Origin: Caulobacterales bacterium
Lineage (GTDB): Bacteria > Pseudomonadota > Alphaproteobacteria > Caulobacterales > Caulobacteraceae
DNA: 64,000 nt
Assembly (NCBI GenBank): GCA_016183935.1
Contig: JACPDR010000009.1
Location: 40,018-104,017 of the forward strand
Direction: 5' to 3'
The position numbers were made by a program, and so were the translations under genes. How positions within the stretch are numbered: position 1 is the first letter of the stretch; each line of letters opens with the position of its first letter. A model generated the notes under the pieces. It had not been told where the DNA came from. It saw only the letters and a list, made by a program, of their open reading frames with translations, and did not search any database. Below, in pieces: positions 17,720-26,027 of this stretch.

Positions 17720-19031
17720 CGCGAAGCGTCAAGGGTACGGCTGGTATGTGGTCGGCCTGGTCTGCGCCCTCTACATCCTGTCCTATCTCGACCGGCTGAT
17801 CCTCGGCCTGCTGGTCCAGCCCATCCAGGCCGAGATCTCGGTCAGCGACACCGAGATGAGCCTGCTGTTCGGCATGGCCTTCGCCGGAGTGTTCGCGATC
17901 GCCGGCCTGCCCCTGGCCCGCATCGCCGACACGCGAAATCGCAAGGCCCTGATCATCGTCGGCGTCATGGTCTGGTGCGTGCTGACGATGGCGGCGGGCT
18001 TCGCGCGCGATTTCCCGACCCTGCTGGCGTGCCGGATCGGCGTGGCCGCGGGCGAGGCGGCCCTGTTGCCCGCGGCGCTTTCCATCATCAGCGACCTGTT
18101 CGTGCGCGAGAAGCGATCGCTACCGGTCAGCATGGTGATGACGGCCGGCATGATCGGCGCCTCCGCGTCCTTCCTGATAGGGGCCGTCGTCATCGACCTG
18201 ATCCTCTCCCTGACCGCAAGCGGCGCCTTGACCACCAGCATGGCGCCGTGGCGGCTGACCCTGATCGCCGTGGGCATGCCGGGGATCGTGCTGGGCCTGT
18301 TGTTCGCCGCGACCGTCTCGGAGCCGCCGCGCACGGCCGCCCGGCCTGATGAGGTCTCGATCAGACAGACGTGGCGGCACATGGTCGACAGCGGCTGGGC
18401 CTATTTCGGCATGCTGGGCGGGGTTGCGTTGCTGACCCTGATCCCCTTCAGCCTCGCGGCCTGGTTCCCGACATTCCTGATCCGGAAATTCGACCTGACC
18501 GCGCAGCAGGCCGGCTACAGCTTCGGCTCGGCCTTCGCACTCTGCGCCGTCAGCGGCTCGCTGCTCCTGCCCTGGATTGCCGACCGGCTGTCCAAACGCG
18601 GACACGGCGACGCCATCCCGTCCATAGCGGCCGTCGCCCTGGTGCTGGGCACGCCCTTCGCCCTGCTCGCGCCGTTGGCGGGAGACGCGCGAACGGCGGT
18701 GCTGCTGGTGGCTCCGGCGATCTTCTTCCTGGCGGGCGCGCCGACCCTGGCGACCGTGTCGGTTCACATGATCGCGCCGCCGCGCGCCCGGGCGCAGTTG
18801 CAGAGCGTCTATCTGATGATGACCAACATCATCGGCCTGGGGATTGGTCCGACGCTGACGGTGCTGCTGTCCGAGTGGCTGTTCGACGGCCCCGCCGATA
18901 TCGGGCTGGGCATCGCCGCCCTGGCCGCCATCACCAGCCCTGTCGCCCTGATCATCCTGTTCGTGGCGCGCCGCGACTTCGCCCGCCGCTATCATGAATC
19001 CGCCAAGGAGGCGATTTCCAATGAACCTTGA
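17703..19031 (+). CDS. MFS transporter (cluster A)
   Basis: A 442-residue integral membrane protein with about 12 hydrophobic helices (for example [38 protein letters not shown], a typical MFS loop with basic residues, and [19 protein letters not shown]). It is of the spinster-like class common in sphingomonad and Caulobacter catabolic clusters and is paralogous to the transporter at 51388. GTG 17703 is the start: AGGAG is nine bases upstream, and the gene overlaps the ligase by 17 bases. It probably carries the substrate over the inner membrane. Confidence 0.88.
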   Translation: MNATADAKRQGYGWYVVGLVCALYILSYLDRLILGLLVQPIQAEISVSDTEMSLLFGMAFAGVFAIAGLPLARIADTRNRKALIIVGVMVWCVLTMAAGFARDFPTLLACRIGVAAGEAALLPAALSIISDLFVREKRSLPVSMVMTAGMIGASASFLIGAVVIDLILSLTASGALTTSMAPWRLTLIAVGMPGIVLGLLFAATVSEPPRTAARPDEVSIRQTWRHMVDSGWAYFGMLGGVALLTLIPFSLAAWFPTFLIRKFDLTAQQAGYSFGSAFALCAVSGSLLLPWIADRLSKRGHGDAIPSIAAVALVLGTPFALLAPLAGDARTAVLLVAPAIFFLAGAPTLATVSVHMIAPPRARAQLQSVYLMMTNIIGLGIGPTLTVLLSEWLFDGPADIGLGIAALAAITSPVALIILFVARRDFARRYHESAKEAISNEP

Positions 19032-20307
19032 GCCGTCCCCCAAGGCCGCCGAGTTTCGGGAACGGCTCGAGAATTTCATGGCCGATCACGTCTATCCGGC
19101 CGAGGTCCAGTTGTATCGCGAGGTCGCCGCCCAGCCGCGTGACCACCGCCAGTGGACGCCCCTGCCGACGCTGGAGGGGTTGAAGGAAAAGGCCAGGGCC
19201 CAGGGGTTGTGGAACCTGTTCCTTCCGCACAGCCCGAACGGGGCGGGGTTGTCCAACCTCGACTACGCCCCTCTGGCCGAGATCACCGGCCGCAGTCATT
19301 TCGCGCCGGAGGTCTTCAACTGCAGCGCGCCCGACACCGGCAATATGGAGACGCTCGACCGCTACGGCGACGAAGCCCAGAAGGAGCGCTGGCTCAAGCC
19401 TCTGCTGGCGGGAGAGATCCGGTCGGCCTTCGCCATGACCGAGCCTGCCGTGGCTTCGTCGGACGCCACCAACATCCGCACCCGCATCCAGCCCGATGGC
19501 GACGGCTATGTGATCAACGGGCGCAAATGGTGGATCTCGGGCGCGGGCGATCCGCGCTGCGCCGTCATGATCGTGATGGGCCAGACCGATCCCGACCGCG
19601 AAGAGAGGCATCTGCGCCAGTCGATGATCCTGGTCCCGAGCGCGACGCCCGGCGTCGAGATCGTGCGCCCCCTGCCGATCTTCGGTGACGCCGACGCCCC
19701 GCACGGCCACATGGAAGTCGTGTTCAAGGACGTGCGCGTGCCCGCCTCGAATATGCTGCTGGGCGAGGGCCGGGGGTTCGAGATCGCGCAGGGCCGTCTC
19801 GGACCGGGCCGCATCCATCACTGCATGAGATTGATCGGCCTTTCGGAACGGGCGCTGGAACGGCTGTGCCGTCGCCTGAGCCAACGCACCGCCTTCCACA
19901 AATCGATCGCCGACCAGTCGGTATGGCGCCAGCGCATAGCCGAAATGCGCTGCGCCATCGATCAGGCGCGCCTGCTGACGCTGAAGGCCGCCTGGATGAT
20001 GGACACGGTCGGCAACAAGGCGGCGCAAGCCGAGATCGCCATGATCAAGATCGTGGCCGCCCGCCTGGCGGATCAGGTCATCGACATCACCATACAGGGC
20101 TTCGGCGGGGGCGGGGTGGCGGACTCGGTGTTGACGTCGGCCCACGCCTATGCGCGCGCGCTGCGTCTGGCCGACGGACCCGACGAGGTCCACTGCGCGC
20201 AACTGGCGCGGTTCGAGCTGGGCCGGCACGCCGCCCACGACGGGTCGCGGACCGGGGGCTCGGGCGAGGTGGTCGTGGCCGGCTTCGACTATCTGATGGA
20301 GCGCTGA
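19021..20307 (+). CDS. acyl-CoA dehydrogenase, ACAD10/11-like (cluster A)
   Basis: A 428-residue flavoprotein. The stretch [18 protein letters not shown], then [16 protein letters not shown] and [17 protein letters not shown], is the hallmark of the ACAD10/11 branch rather than of straight-chain dehydrogenases. In mammals these dehydrogenases are fused to an APH-type kinase and process phosphorylated 4-hydroxyacyl-CoA. Here the kinase is a separate gene 1.5 kb downstream (21796). LvaC of Pseudomonas levulinate degradation is a functional parallel. ATG 19021 follows AAGGAGG (about 19006) and overlaps the MFS stop by 11 bases. Confidence 0.9.
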   Translation: MNLEPSPKAAEFRERLENFMADHVYPAEVQLYREVAAQPRDHRQWTPLPTLEGLKEKARAQGLWNLFLPHSPNGAGLSNLDYAPLAEITGRSHFAPEVFNCSAPDTGNMETLDRYGDEAQKERWLKPLLAGEIRSAFAMTEPAVASSDATNIRTRIQPDGDGYVINGRKWWISGAGDPRCAVMIVMGQTDPDREERHLRQSMILVPSATPGVEIVRPLPIFGDADAPHGHMEVVFKDVRVPASNMLLGEGRGFEIAQGRLGPGRIHHCMRLIGLSERALERLCRRLSQRTAFHKSIADQSVWRQRIAEMRCAIDQARLLTLKAAWMMDTVGNKAAQAEIAMIKIVAARLADQVIDITIQGFGGGGVADSVLTSAHAYARALRLADGPDEVHCAQLARFELGRHAAHDGSRTGGSGEVVVAGFDYLMER

Positions 20308-20310
20308 ACC

Positions 20311-21318
20311 GTGCGCCGTATCGAGAGCCGCGCGCCCGGCGGCCCGGAAACCCTGGTGCTGGCCGACGCCGCCCGGCCGGAACCCCAAGGCGACGAGGTG
20401 GTGATCGACGTCGCCTTCTGCGGGATCAACTATCCCGACGTGCTGATCATCGAAGACCGCTACCAGATCCGCCCTCCGCGCCCCTTCGCTCCCGGCTCGG
20501 AAGTGTCGGGCGTGGTGTCGGCCGTCGGGCCCGATGTGAAACATCTGAACGTCGGCGACCGGGTCATGGCGGCCATGGCGTCAGGCGGGCTGGCTGAACA
20601 GGTCGCGACGCCCGAGCGCTTCTGTGTCCGCCTGCCCCCGGCCATGCCGATGGACGAGGCCGGGGCCTTCCTGATGACCTATGGCACCTCCTTCTTCGCC
20701 CTCAGTGATCGGGGACGACTGAAGGCGGGCGAGACCCTGCTGGTCCTGGGCGCCGCGGGCGGGGTCGGGCTGGCGGCGGTGCAGATCGGCAAGGCCATGG
20801 GTGCGCGCGTCGTCGCCGCCGCCTCCAGCGAAGACAAGCTCGGCGCGGCGCGGGCCGGCGGCGCCGACGCGGGCGTTCTTTATCCGACCGGGGCGCTGGA
20901 CATGGACGGCGCCCAGGCTTTCGGCGCCGCGTTGAAGGCCGCGCTGGGAGCGGGCGGGGCGGATGTGATCTACGATCCGATAGGCGGCGCCCTGACCGAA
21001 CCGGCATTGCGCGCCATCGGCTGGCGCGGCCGCTATCTGGTGGTCGGCTTTGCCGGCGGCGTGCCCAATCCGCCGCTCAATCTGGCCCTGTTGAAACAGT
21101 GTGAGATCGTCGGCGTCTGGTGGGGCGCCCACGTCGACCGCGAGCCGGATACGCACCAGGCTTCGATGCAGGCGCTGTTCGACCTTTACGCCCAGGGGCG
21201 GCTCAAGCCCCTGATCTCGGCCCGCTACGACCTCGAGGATGCGCCGGCCGCCATCCAGGCCCTGTCCGAGCGCCGCGTGCTGGGCAAGGTGGTGGTGACC
21301 GTCTCAGGAGTGAACTGA
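20311..21318 (+). CDS. NADPH:quinone oxidoreductase family protein (zinc-less MDR)
   Basis: A 335-residue medium-chain reductase. The N-terminal catalytic fold opens with RRIESRAPGGPETLVLADAA and CGINYPDVLIIEDRYQ. The Rossmann part has VLGAAGGVGLAAVQIGKAMGARV, DVIYDPIGG and a normal C-terminus. No zinc-binding cysteine set is present. It may reduce an enone or enoyl thioester or detoxify a quinone in the pathway. The start is GTG 20311, four bases after the dehydrogenase stop; the next gene starts two bases after its own stop. Confidence 0.9.
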   Translation: MRRIESRAPGGPETLVLADAARPEPQGDEVVIDVAFCGINYPDVLIIEDRYQIRPPRPFAPGSEVSGVVSAVGPDVKHLNVGDRVMAAMASGGLAEQVATPERFCVRLPPAMPMDEAGAFLMTYGTSFFALSDRGRLKAGETLLVLGAAGGVGLAAVQIGKAMGARVVAAASSEDKLGAARAGGADAGVLYPTGALDMDGAQAFGAALKAALGAGGADVIYDPIGGALTEPALRAIGWRGRYLVVGFAGGVPNPPLNLALLKQCEIVGVWWGAHVDREPDTHQASMQALFDLYAQGRLKPLISARYDLEDAPAAIQALSERRVLGKVVVTVSGVN

Positions 21319-21319
21319 C

Positions 21320-21799
21320 ATGACCAGAATATCCGACCTGCCGTCCCTGATCGGTCAGGAAGTCGGCGTTTCCCGCTGGATTCACGTCGATCAGGCGCGC
21401 ATCGACGCCTTCGCCAAGACCACCGAGGATGAGCAATTCATCCATATCGACCCGGAACGGGCCAGCCAGACGCCGCTCGGCGGAACCATCGCCCACGGAT
21501 TTCTGACGCTCAGTCTCGCCTCGGCCATGAACTATGACGCGCTGGAGCCTCTGGAAGGCTTCGTCATGGGCTTCAACTACGGTCTGGACCGCCTGCGCTT
21601 CATCACGCCGGTTCGCGCGGGGTCGAACATCCGGGGGCGTTTCCGGCTGTTGTCCGCCGACGACAAGGGCGCCGACGCGAGTGGCCGCCGCTGGTTGCTC
21701 AAATATGAGATCACGGTCGAGATCGAAGGGTCCGACAAGCCCGCCCTGATCGCCGAATGGCTGGGGATGCAGGTTGTCGCTCCGTCTCCGAACCCATGA
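21320..21799 (+). CDS. MaoC-like (R)-enoyl-CoA hydratase (cluster A)
   Basis: A 159-residue hot-dog-fold protein. The hydratase signature is present: TEDEQFIHIDPERA with the catalytic aspartate/histidine, followed by GGTIAHGFLTLSL. The pattern GFNYGLDRLRFITPVRAGS is shared almost word for word with the MaoC protein at 45738, so the two are paralogues. It should hydrate an enoyl-CoA to the 3-hydroxyacyl-CoA. ATG 21320 is preceded by CAGGAG. It overlaps the kinase start by four bases (ATGA at 21796-21799). Confidence 0.9.
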   Translation: MTRISDLPSLIGQEVGVSRWIHVDQARIDAFAKTTEDEQFIHIDPERASQTPLGGTIAHGFLTLSLASAMNYDALEPLEGFVMGFNYGLDRLRFITPVRAGSNIRGRFRLLSADDKGADASGRRWLLKYEITVEIEGSDKPALIAEWLGMQVVAPSPNP

Positions 21800-22875
21800 C
21801 GGACCCCGCCGGGCGGGACGCGCAGTCCGTTTTCTCGGGCGTTCGGGAGGTCGATCCCGGGATGGAGGTGGACGCCGCCGCCCTTGAGGCGTGGCTCCAG
21901 GGCGCCGTCGCGGACTACGCCGGGCCGTTGAGCGTGCGTCAGTTCAACGGCGGCCAATCCAATCCGACCTATGAATTGACCACCCCTACGGCGGCCTATG
22001 TGCTGCGCCGCAAGCCGCCGGGAACCCTGCTGCCCAGCGCCCATGCCGTGGACCGCGAGTATCGGGTGATCTCGGCGCTGTTCGCCCAGGGCTATCCCGT
22101 GCCGCGGCCGTTCGCCCTGTGCATGGACGAGGGCGTGATCGGCTCGGTCTTCTACGTCATGGAGAAGGTCGAGGGCCGGATTCTGTGGGATCTCAAATTG
22201 CCCGGCATGGAGCCGGGTCAGCGCCGGGCGATCTATGAGGCGCAGCTGGATACTCTGGCGGCGCTTCACGCCTTTGATCCCGAAACCATCGGGCTTGCCG
22301 ATTTCGGCCGTCCCGGAGCCTATTTCGACCGGCAGGTCAGCCGCTGGTCCAGACAGTATCGCGCCTCTGAAACGGGATGCGTCCCCGCCATGGATCGCCT
22401 GATCGCGTTCCTGCCCGCGAGCCTGCCCCCTGAGAGACCGACGAGCGTCATCCATGGCGACTTCCGCCTGGACAACATGATCCTGGCCCCGGACGGCGCA
22501 CGCGTCCGGGCCGTTCTGGACTGGGAGCTGTCGACGCTGGGAGACCCGATGGCCGACCTGGCCGGCCTGTTGACGGCATGGGTGTTGCCCGAGACGCTGA
22601 GGAACGGCCTGGCGGGCGCCGACCTGTCAACCCTGGGCATCCCGACGTCCGGTGAGATGATCGAACGGTATGCGCGCCAGACGGGGCGGCGGCCGCACAA
22701 TCTGGACTGGCTTTACGCCTACAGCCTCTTTCGACTGGCGGCGATATGTCAGGGCATCGCGGGCAGGGTGCGCGACGGGACGGCCGCCAGCCCTCACGCG
22801 ATCACAATGGCGGCCCAGGTGGAGCCGTTGAGCGCGGAGGCGTGGCGTTACGCACGACGGGCGGGCGCGGACTAG
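21796..22875 (+). CDS. APH-type phosphotransferase, ACAD10/LvaA-like (candidate hydroxyacyl-CoA kinase)
   Basis: A 359-residue aminoglycoside-phosphotransferase-fold kinase. It shows the glycine loop FNGGQSNPTYEL, the ATP-binding lysine region YVLRRKPPG, the catalytic loop VIHGDFRLDNMIL and the metal-binding AVLDWELSTLGDPMADL. In related proteins of catabolic operons (LvaA) and in the N-terminal domain of human ACAD10/11, this kinase phosphorylates the 4-hydroxyl of 4-hydroxyacyl-CoA so that the group can be removed. ATG 21796 overlaps the MaoC stop. Last gene of the operon; not an antibiotic-resistance gene by its context. Confidence 0.88.
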   Translation: MTDPAGRDAQSVFSGVREVDPGMEVDAAALEAWLQGAVADYAGPLSVRQFNGGQSNPTYELTTPTAAYVLRRKPPGTLLPSAHAVDREYRVISALFAQGYPVPRPFALCMDEGVIGSVFYVMEKVEGRILWDLKLPGMEPGQRRAIYEAQLDTLAALHAFDPETIGLADFGRPGAYFDRQVSRWSRQYRASETGCVPAMDRLIAFLPASLPPERPTSVIHGDFRLDNMILAPDGARVRAVLDWELSTLGDPMADLAGLLTAWVLPETLRNGLAGADLSTLGIPTSGEMIERYARQTGRRPHNLDWLYAYSLFRLAAICQGIAGRVRDGTAASPHAITMAAQVEPLSAEAWRYARRAGAD

Positions 22876-22922
22876 AATTCAATCCCGGCCCGACCCAAGC
22901 CGGACGGGGTGATTTCAGGGTC

Positions 22923-23294
22923 CTAGGGTCGGCCCAATTCCCTTGCCAAGGCGACCAGAACAGCACGCTTCGCGGGGGGGAGGCGGCCTGTGATGCGGGC
23001 GATCTGCAGGACGACCCGCGTCTCCGGATCTTCAGCGGCGCCGCTGTCGAAAGCGTCGCCGATCAAGGCGCTCAACGGCATGTCCAGCACATGGGCGATC
23101 TGCACCAGGCGGCCGAAGGGAACCGCTATCTCGCCGGTTTCGTAGCGCTGGATGAGTTGATGGCCCCCGCCGACGGCCGCGGCGAGATCCGCCAAGGTCA
23201 GGCCCTTGGCGGAGCGGGCAAGGGCGATGCGCTGGCCCAGCAGCCGGTTGTTTCGGGCCTCGGCCGCACCGTCGGATTTGCGCTTGATGGTCAT
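22923..23294 (-). CDS. XRE-family helix-turn-helix protein
   Basis: A 123-residue protein with a Cro/C1-type domain: LGQRIALARSAKGLTLADLAAAVGGGHQLIQRYETGEIAVPFGRLVQIAHVL. The remaining ~45 residues are helical, with LQIARITGRLPPAKRAVLVALAREL. It is a single-domain DNA-binding protein whose targets are unknown. It lies between the end of catabolic cluster A, 47 bases away in convergent orientation, and the prepilin peptidase gene on the same strand, 90 bases upstream. Confidence 0.85.
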   Translation of the reverse strand: MTIKRKSDGAAEARNNRLLGQRIALARSAKGLTLADLAAAVGGGHQLIQRYETGEIAVPFGRLVQIAHVLDMPLSALIGDAFDSGAAEDPETRVVLQIARITGRLPPAKRAVLVALARELGRP

Positions 23295-23383
23295 CTGTCC
23301 CGAAATCCCAGTGCGTCGGGACTAGCGCGGCCGCAACTCAGATTTGTGTCGTTTCGGGGAAGGTTTGCTGGCGCGGTCGGGGC

Positions 23384-24154
23384 TCAGCGAGGGAGGCCCA
23401 GCGGCCCCAGCAACCAGGTCAGCCAGACGCCCAGCGCGAGAAAGGCGCCGAACGGCACGCGGTCCGAACCGGAGACTTCGCCCCCGGTCACGCGTCGTGC
23501 GGCGACGACGCTCAGCCCTGCCAGTGCGGCCCAGAGCAGGACACTGGGCAGGCCGATCCATCCGGTCCATGCGCCGCCCGCCGCCAGCAGGAACGGGTCT
23601 CCGCCGCCGAGGCCGTCGCGCCCCCGGACATGGCGGTAGGTGCGGCCGAGGAGCCAGAGACCCACGAAGCCCACCCCCGCGCCCGTCACGGACTCGACGA
23701 GGGAGAGTCGATCCAGAGTCAGGGCGGCGAGGAAGCCCGTCCCGAGCAGGGGGACGGTCAGTTCGTCGGGCAGCCAGAAATGCTCGGCGTCGACCACGGC
23801 GATCAGCAGCAACTGCCAACCCAGCAGCGCTGTGATCAGGGCGGCCGCGATGGATGGCTGGCTCAGGGCGGCCGCGGCGCCGATCGCCGCGCCGGCGGAT
23901 TCCATCAGCGGGTAGCGGACCGGAATGGCGGATCCGCAGGCGGCGCAGCGGCCTTTCGACACGAGATAGCTCAGCACCGGAATCAGCCGCCACGGTGCGA
24001 GCGGCCGACCGCATGCGCCGCATCGCGAGCGACCGGCGACGATTCCCTCGCCGGCCGGAAGGCGCAGGCTGACGAGGCCGAGGAAGCTCCCCGCCAGAAG
24101 GCCGGCCCCGAAGAGCATTGCGGCCGGCATGAGGATCGCTGTGTCGAAAGTCAT
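23384..24154 (-). CDS. gspO: type IV prepilin / pseudopilin leader peptidase
   Basis: A 256-residue inner-membrane aspartic peptidase. The two zinc-binding CxxC pairs of the cytoplasmic loop are present (CGACGRPLAPWRLIPVLSY and CAACGSAIPVRYPL). The catalytic aspartates are in VVDAEHFWLPDEL and GGGDPFLLAA. About eight hydrophobic helices can be seen. It should cut the G/F site of the GspG-J pseudopilins and methylate their new N-terminus, as those genes lie 10 kb downstream. It is transcribed away from the secretion cluster, back to back with the lipoprotein gene. Confidence 0.93.
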   Translation of the reverse strand: MTFDTAILMPAAMLFGAGLLAGSFLGLVSLRLPAGEGIVAGRSRCGACGRPLAPWRLIPVLSYLVSKGRCAACGSAIPVRYPLMESAGAAIGAAAALSQPSIAAALITALLGWQLLLIAVVDAEHFWLPDELTVPLLGTGFLAALTLDRLSLVESVTGAGVGFVGLWLLGRTYRHVRGRDGLGGGDPFLLAAGGAWTGWIGLPSVLLWAALAGLSVVAARRVTGGEVSGSDRVPFGAFLALGVWLTWLLGPLGLPR

Positions 24155-24281
24155 CGCCTTCCCCGAGCCTTGGCCGTCACGGCCTTATGCGGGTCCGCGT
24201 GCGCCCGCTACCGCGACCTAGCGGGGATTTGTGACGATCACGCCGTATCGGGACGGTGTTTCATCGAACAGCCAAGACAAG

Positions 24282-24330
24282 TTCACAGAGCCGCGCCGCA
24301 ACCGTCACGGTTCGGCGGCGGGCATGTCAC
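24282..24330 (+). promoter_or_regulatory. phased GTCAC repeats upstream of lipoprotein gene (candidate operator)
   Basis: TTCAC (24282), GTCAC (24304) and GTCAC (24326) are spaced exactly 22 bp apart, two helix turns. The central block CGCCGCAACCGTCACGG (24294-24310) recurs with one change upstream of gspC at 28758-28774, again with a GTCA 22 bp on. The spacing is a multiple of the 11-bp period of PhoB boxes, but the regulator is not known. A further GTCAC at 24371 lies between two copies of GCGATGCGTC (24361 and 24382). Confidence 0.5.
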
Positions 24331-24436
24331 ATCCAGCGTCTAGCGAGGCCCCGGGCAGGGGCGATGCGTCGTCACGGCCGGGCGATGCGTCCGGTCTCCT
24401 GCCGAATGATCCTTTGGACCAGACACGGTGGAAACG

Positions 24437-25948
24437 ATGACCGGCCTTCGACTGACAACCCTGCTCGCGATTTCCGCCAGCGCCCTCGCACTCGCCGCCT
24501 GCGGATCGGCTGAAGTGGCCTCGCCCGGCGAGGGCGATTTCGGCGGCGGCAACGCCGGCGGCGGCACGCCCCCGCCGACCACGCCGCCCCCGGGGACGCC
24601 GGCGGCCGACTGCCCGACCGGTTTCGCCAACGTCGGCCTGATCGCCGGCAACACGCTGCGCGTCTGCCAGCTGCCCCAGCAGATCCTCGGCGCCCTGACG
24701 GTGCCGCTGCGCGCCGGCACCATCTATTCGATCACGGGCCGGACCGAAGTCGGCACCGACCGCGGCATCGACCCCAACGCGCCGACCGCGGGCAGCACCC
24801 AGGGCATCCTGACCATCGAGCCGGGCGTGCGCGTCTTCGCCTCGGGCGGTTCGGACTATCTGATCGTCAACCGCGGCTCGCAGATCTTCGCCGAGGGCAC
24901 CGCGACCCAGCCGATCGTCTTCACCAGCCGTCAGAACGTCGAAGGCACCACCACCGAGACCTCGCAGGGTCAGTGGGGCGGCCTGGTCATCGCCGGCCGC
25001 GCGCCGCAGGCCAACTGCCAGCTGACCGCTCCGGTCACCTGCACCGGCACGGTCGAAGGCACCAGCGCCTTCTACGGCGGCAACTCGCCGGCGGATAATT
25101 CGGGCCGCATCCGCTACGTGCAGATCAAGTACTCCGGCTTCGAGATCTCGGCCGGCAACGAGCTGCAGGGCCTGACCATGGCCGGCGTCGGCTCGGGCAC
25201 CACGGTCGACCACGTTCAGATCCACAACAGCTCGGACGACGGCATCGAGATCTTCGGCGGCGCCGTCAATCTGCGCCACCTGGTCATCACCGGCGCCGAC
25301 GACGACGGGCTGGACACCGACACCGGGTGGCGCGGCGGAGCCCAGTTCGGCATCGTCACCCAGCGTCCGCCGAACGCCACCAGCCGCAGCGCCGGCTTCG
25401 AGTTCTCGTCGGCTCCGGCCTCGACGCCGCTGGCCTCGCGCTATGTGTCTCAGCCGAAGATCGCCAACTTCACCCTGGTCGGCCGCAACTCGCCGACCAG
25501 CGCCCACACCGTCGCCCACTTCGACACGGGCACGGACGCGACGGTGATCAACTCGGTCTTCACCAACGTGTCGGGCTCGCTGTCCGGCTGCCTCGACATC
25601 GCCGACGCCGACACCCAGACCAGCCTGCCGACCTTCAGCTCGGTGTTCATGTCGTGCGGCATCTCCTACCGCTCGAACAACGCCGCCCGCTCGCAGGCCG
25701 TGTTCACCGCCGGGACCAACAACACCCCGGCCGGAACCTCGACCCTGACGGCCCCGGCCGGCACGAGCCTGAGCAATCAGGTGCTGACCTTCATCAACGG
25801 CGCCAACGAGACGGCGGTGACGCCGGCCAACGCCCCGGCGGTCTACCCGTTCTTCACGGCCACGACCTACGTCGGCGCCGTCCAGAACGCCTCCGACACC
25901 TGGTGGCAGGGCTGGACCTGCGGCCTGACCTCGGGCGCGACCTGCTGA
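24437..25948 (+). CDS. surface lipoprotein with probable parallel beta-helix domain (candidate T2SS substrate)
   Basis: A 503-residue lipoprotein. The signal ends in a lipobox (SALALAAC, cysteine near residue 22), followed by a glycine/proline linker (GGGNAGGGTPPPTTPPPGTP). The rest is a repetitive, asparagine- and glycine-rich beta-structure: ILTIEPGVRVFASGGSDYLIVNRGS, then QWGGLVIAGRAPQ, then VQIHNSSDDGIEIFGGAVNLRHL and a conserved-looking DDDGLDTDTGWRGGAQ. This is beta-helix-like. ATG 24437 is preferred over GTG 24428 because GGTGGAA lies before it. It precedes the receptor at 26028 and the Gsp operon, with a shared upstream motif; Caulobacter exports a lipoprotein by T2SS, which makes it a fair candidate substrate. 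Confidence 0.75.
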   Translation: MTGLRLTTLLAISASALALAACGSAEVASPGEGDFGGGNAGGGTPPPTTPPPGTPAADCPTGFANVGLIAGNTLRVCQLPQQILGALTVPLRAGTIYSITGRTEVGTDRGIDPNAPTAGSTQGILTIEPGVRVFASGGSDYLIVNRGSQIFAEGTATQPIVFTSRQNVEGTTTETSQGQWGGLVIAGRAPQANCQLTAPVTCTGTVEGTSAFYGGNSPADNSGRIRYVQIKYSGFEISAGNELQGLTMAGVGSGTTVDHVQIHNSSDDGIEIFGGAVNLRHLVITGADDDGLDTDTGWRGGAQFGIVTQRPPNATSRSAGFEFSSAPASTPLASRYVSQPKIANFTLVGRNSPTSAHTVAHFDTGTDATVINSVFTNVSGSLSGCLDIADADTQTSLPTFSSVFMSCGISYRSNNAARSQAVFTAGTNNTPAGTSTLTAPAGTSLSNQVLTFINGANETAVTPANAPAVYPFFTATTYVGAVQNASDTWWQGWTCGLTSGATC

Positions 25949-25960
25949 TGACGGACGCGC

Positions 25961-25986
25961 GGCGGCGGCTCACCCGGGCCGCCGCC
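25961..25986 (+). terminator. intercistronic hairpin between lipoprotein and TonB receptor
   Basis: GGCGGCGGC (25961-25969) pairs perfectly with GCCGCCGCC (25978-25986) around an 8-base loop, with no full T-tract after it. It may weaken read-through into the receptor gene or protect the lipoprotein mRNA. Confidence 0.5.
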
Positions 25987-26027
25987 GGCTTTCGCCCCGT
26001 CCGTTGAACTCCTCCAAGGCGCTGATC

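Noticed and set aside
18952..20544. Minus-strand frame of 530 codons opposite the acyl-CoA dehydrogenase
   Set aside because: Shadow; aspartate/histidine-rich text without family signature, while the opposite strand has full ACAD motifs.
21796..22875. Aminoglycoside resistance kinase
   Set aside because: The fold is shared with APH enzymes, but the gene is inside an acyl-CoA operon and carries ACAD10-like motifs.
24282..24330. Naming the GTCAC array a PhoB box outright
   Set aside because: The half-sites fit CTGTCAT only in part and the middle 11-bp unit is weak, so it is reported as a candidate operator without naming the regulator as fact.
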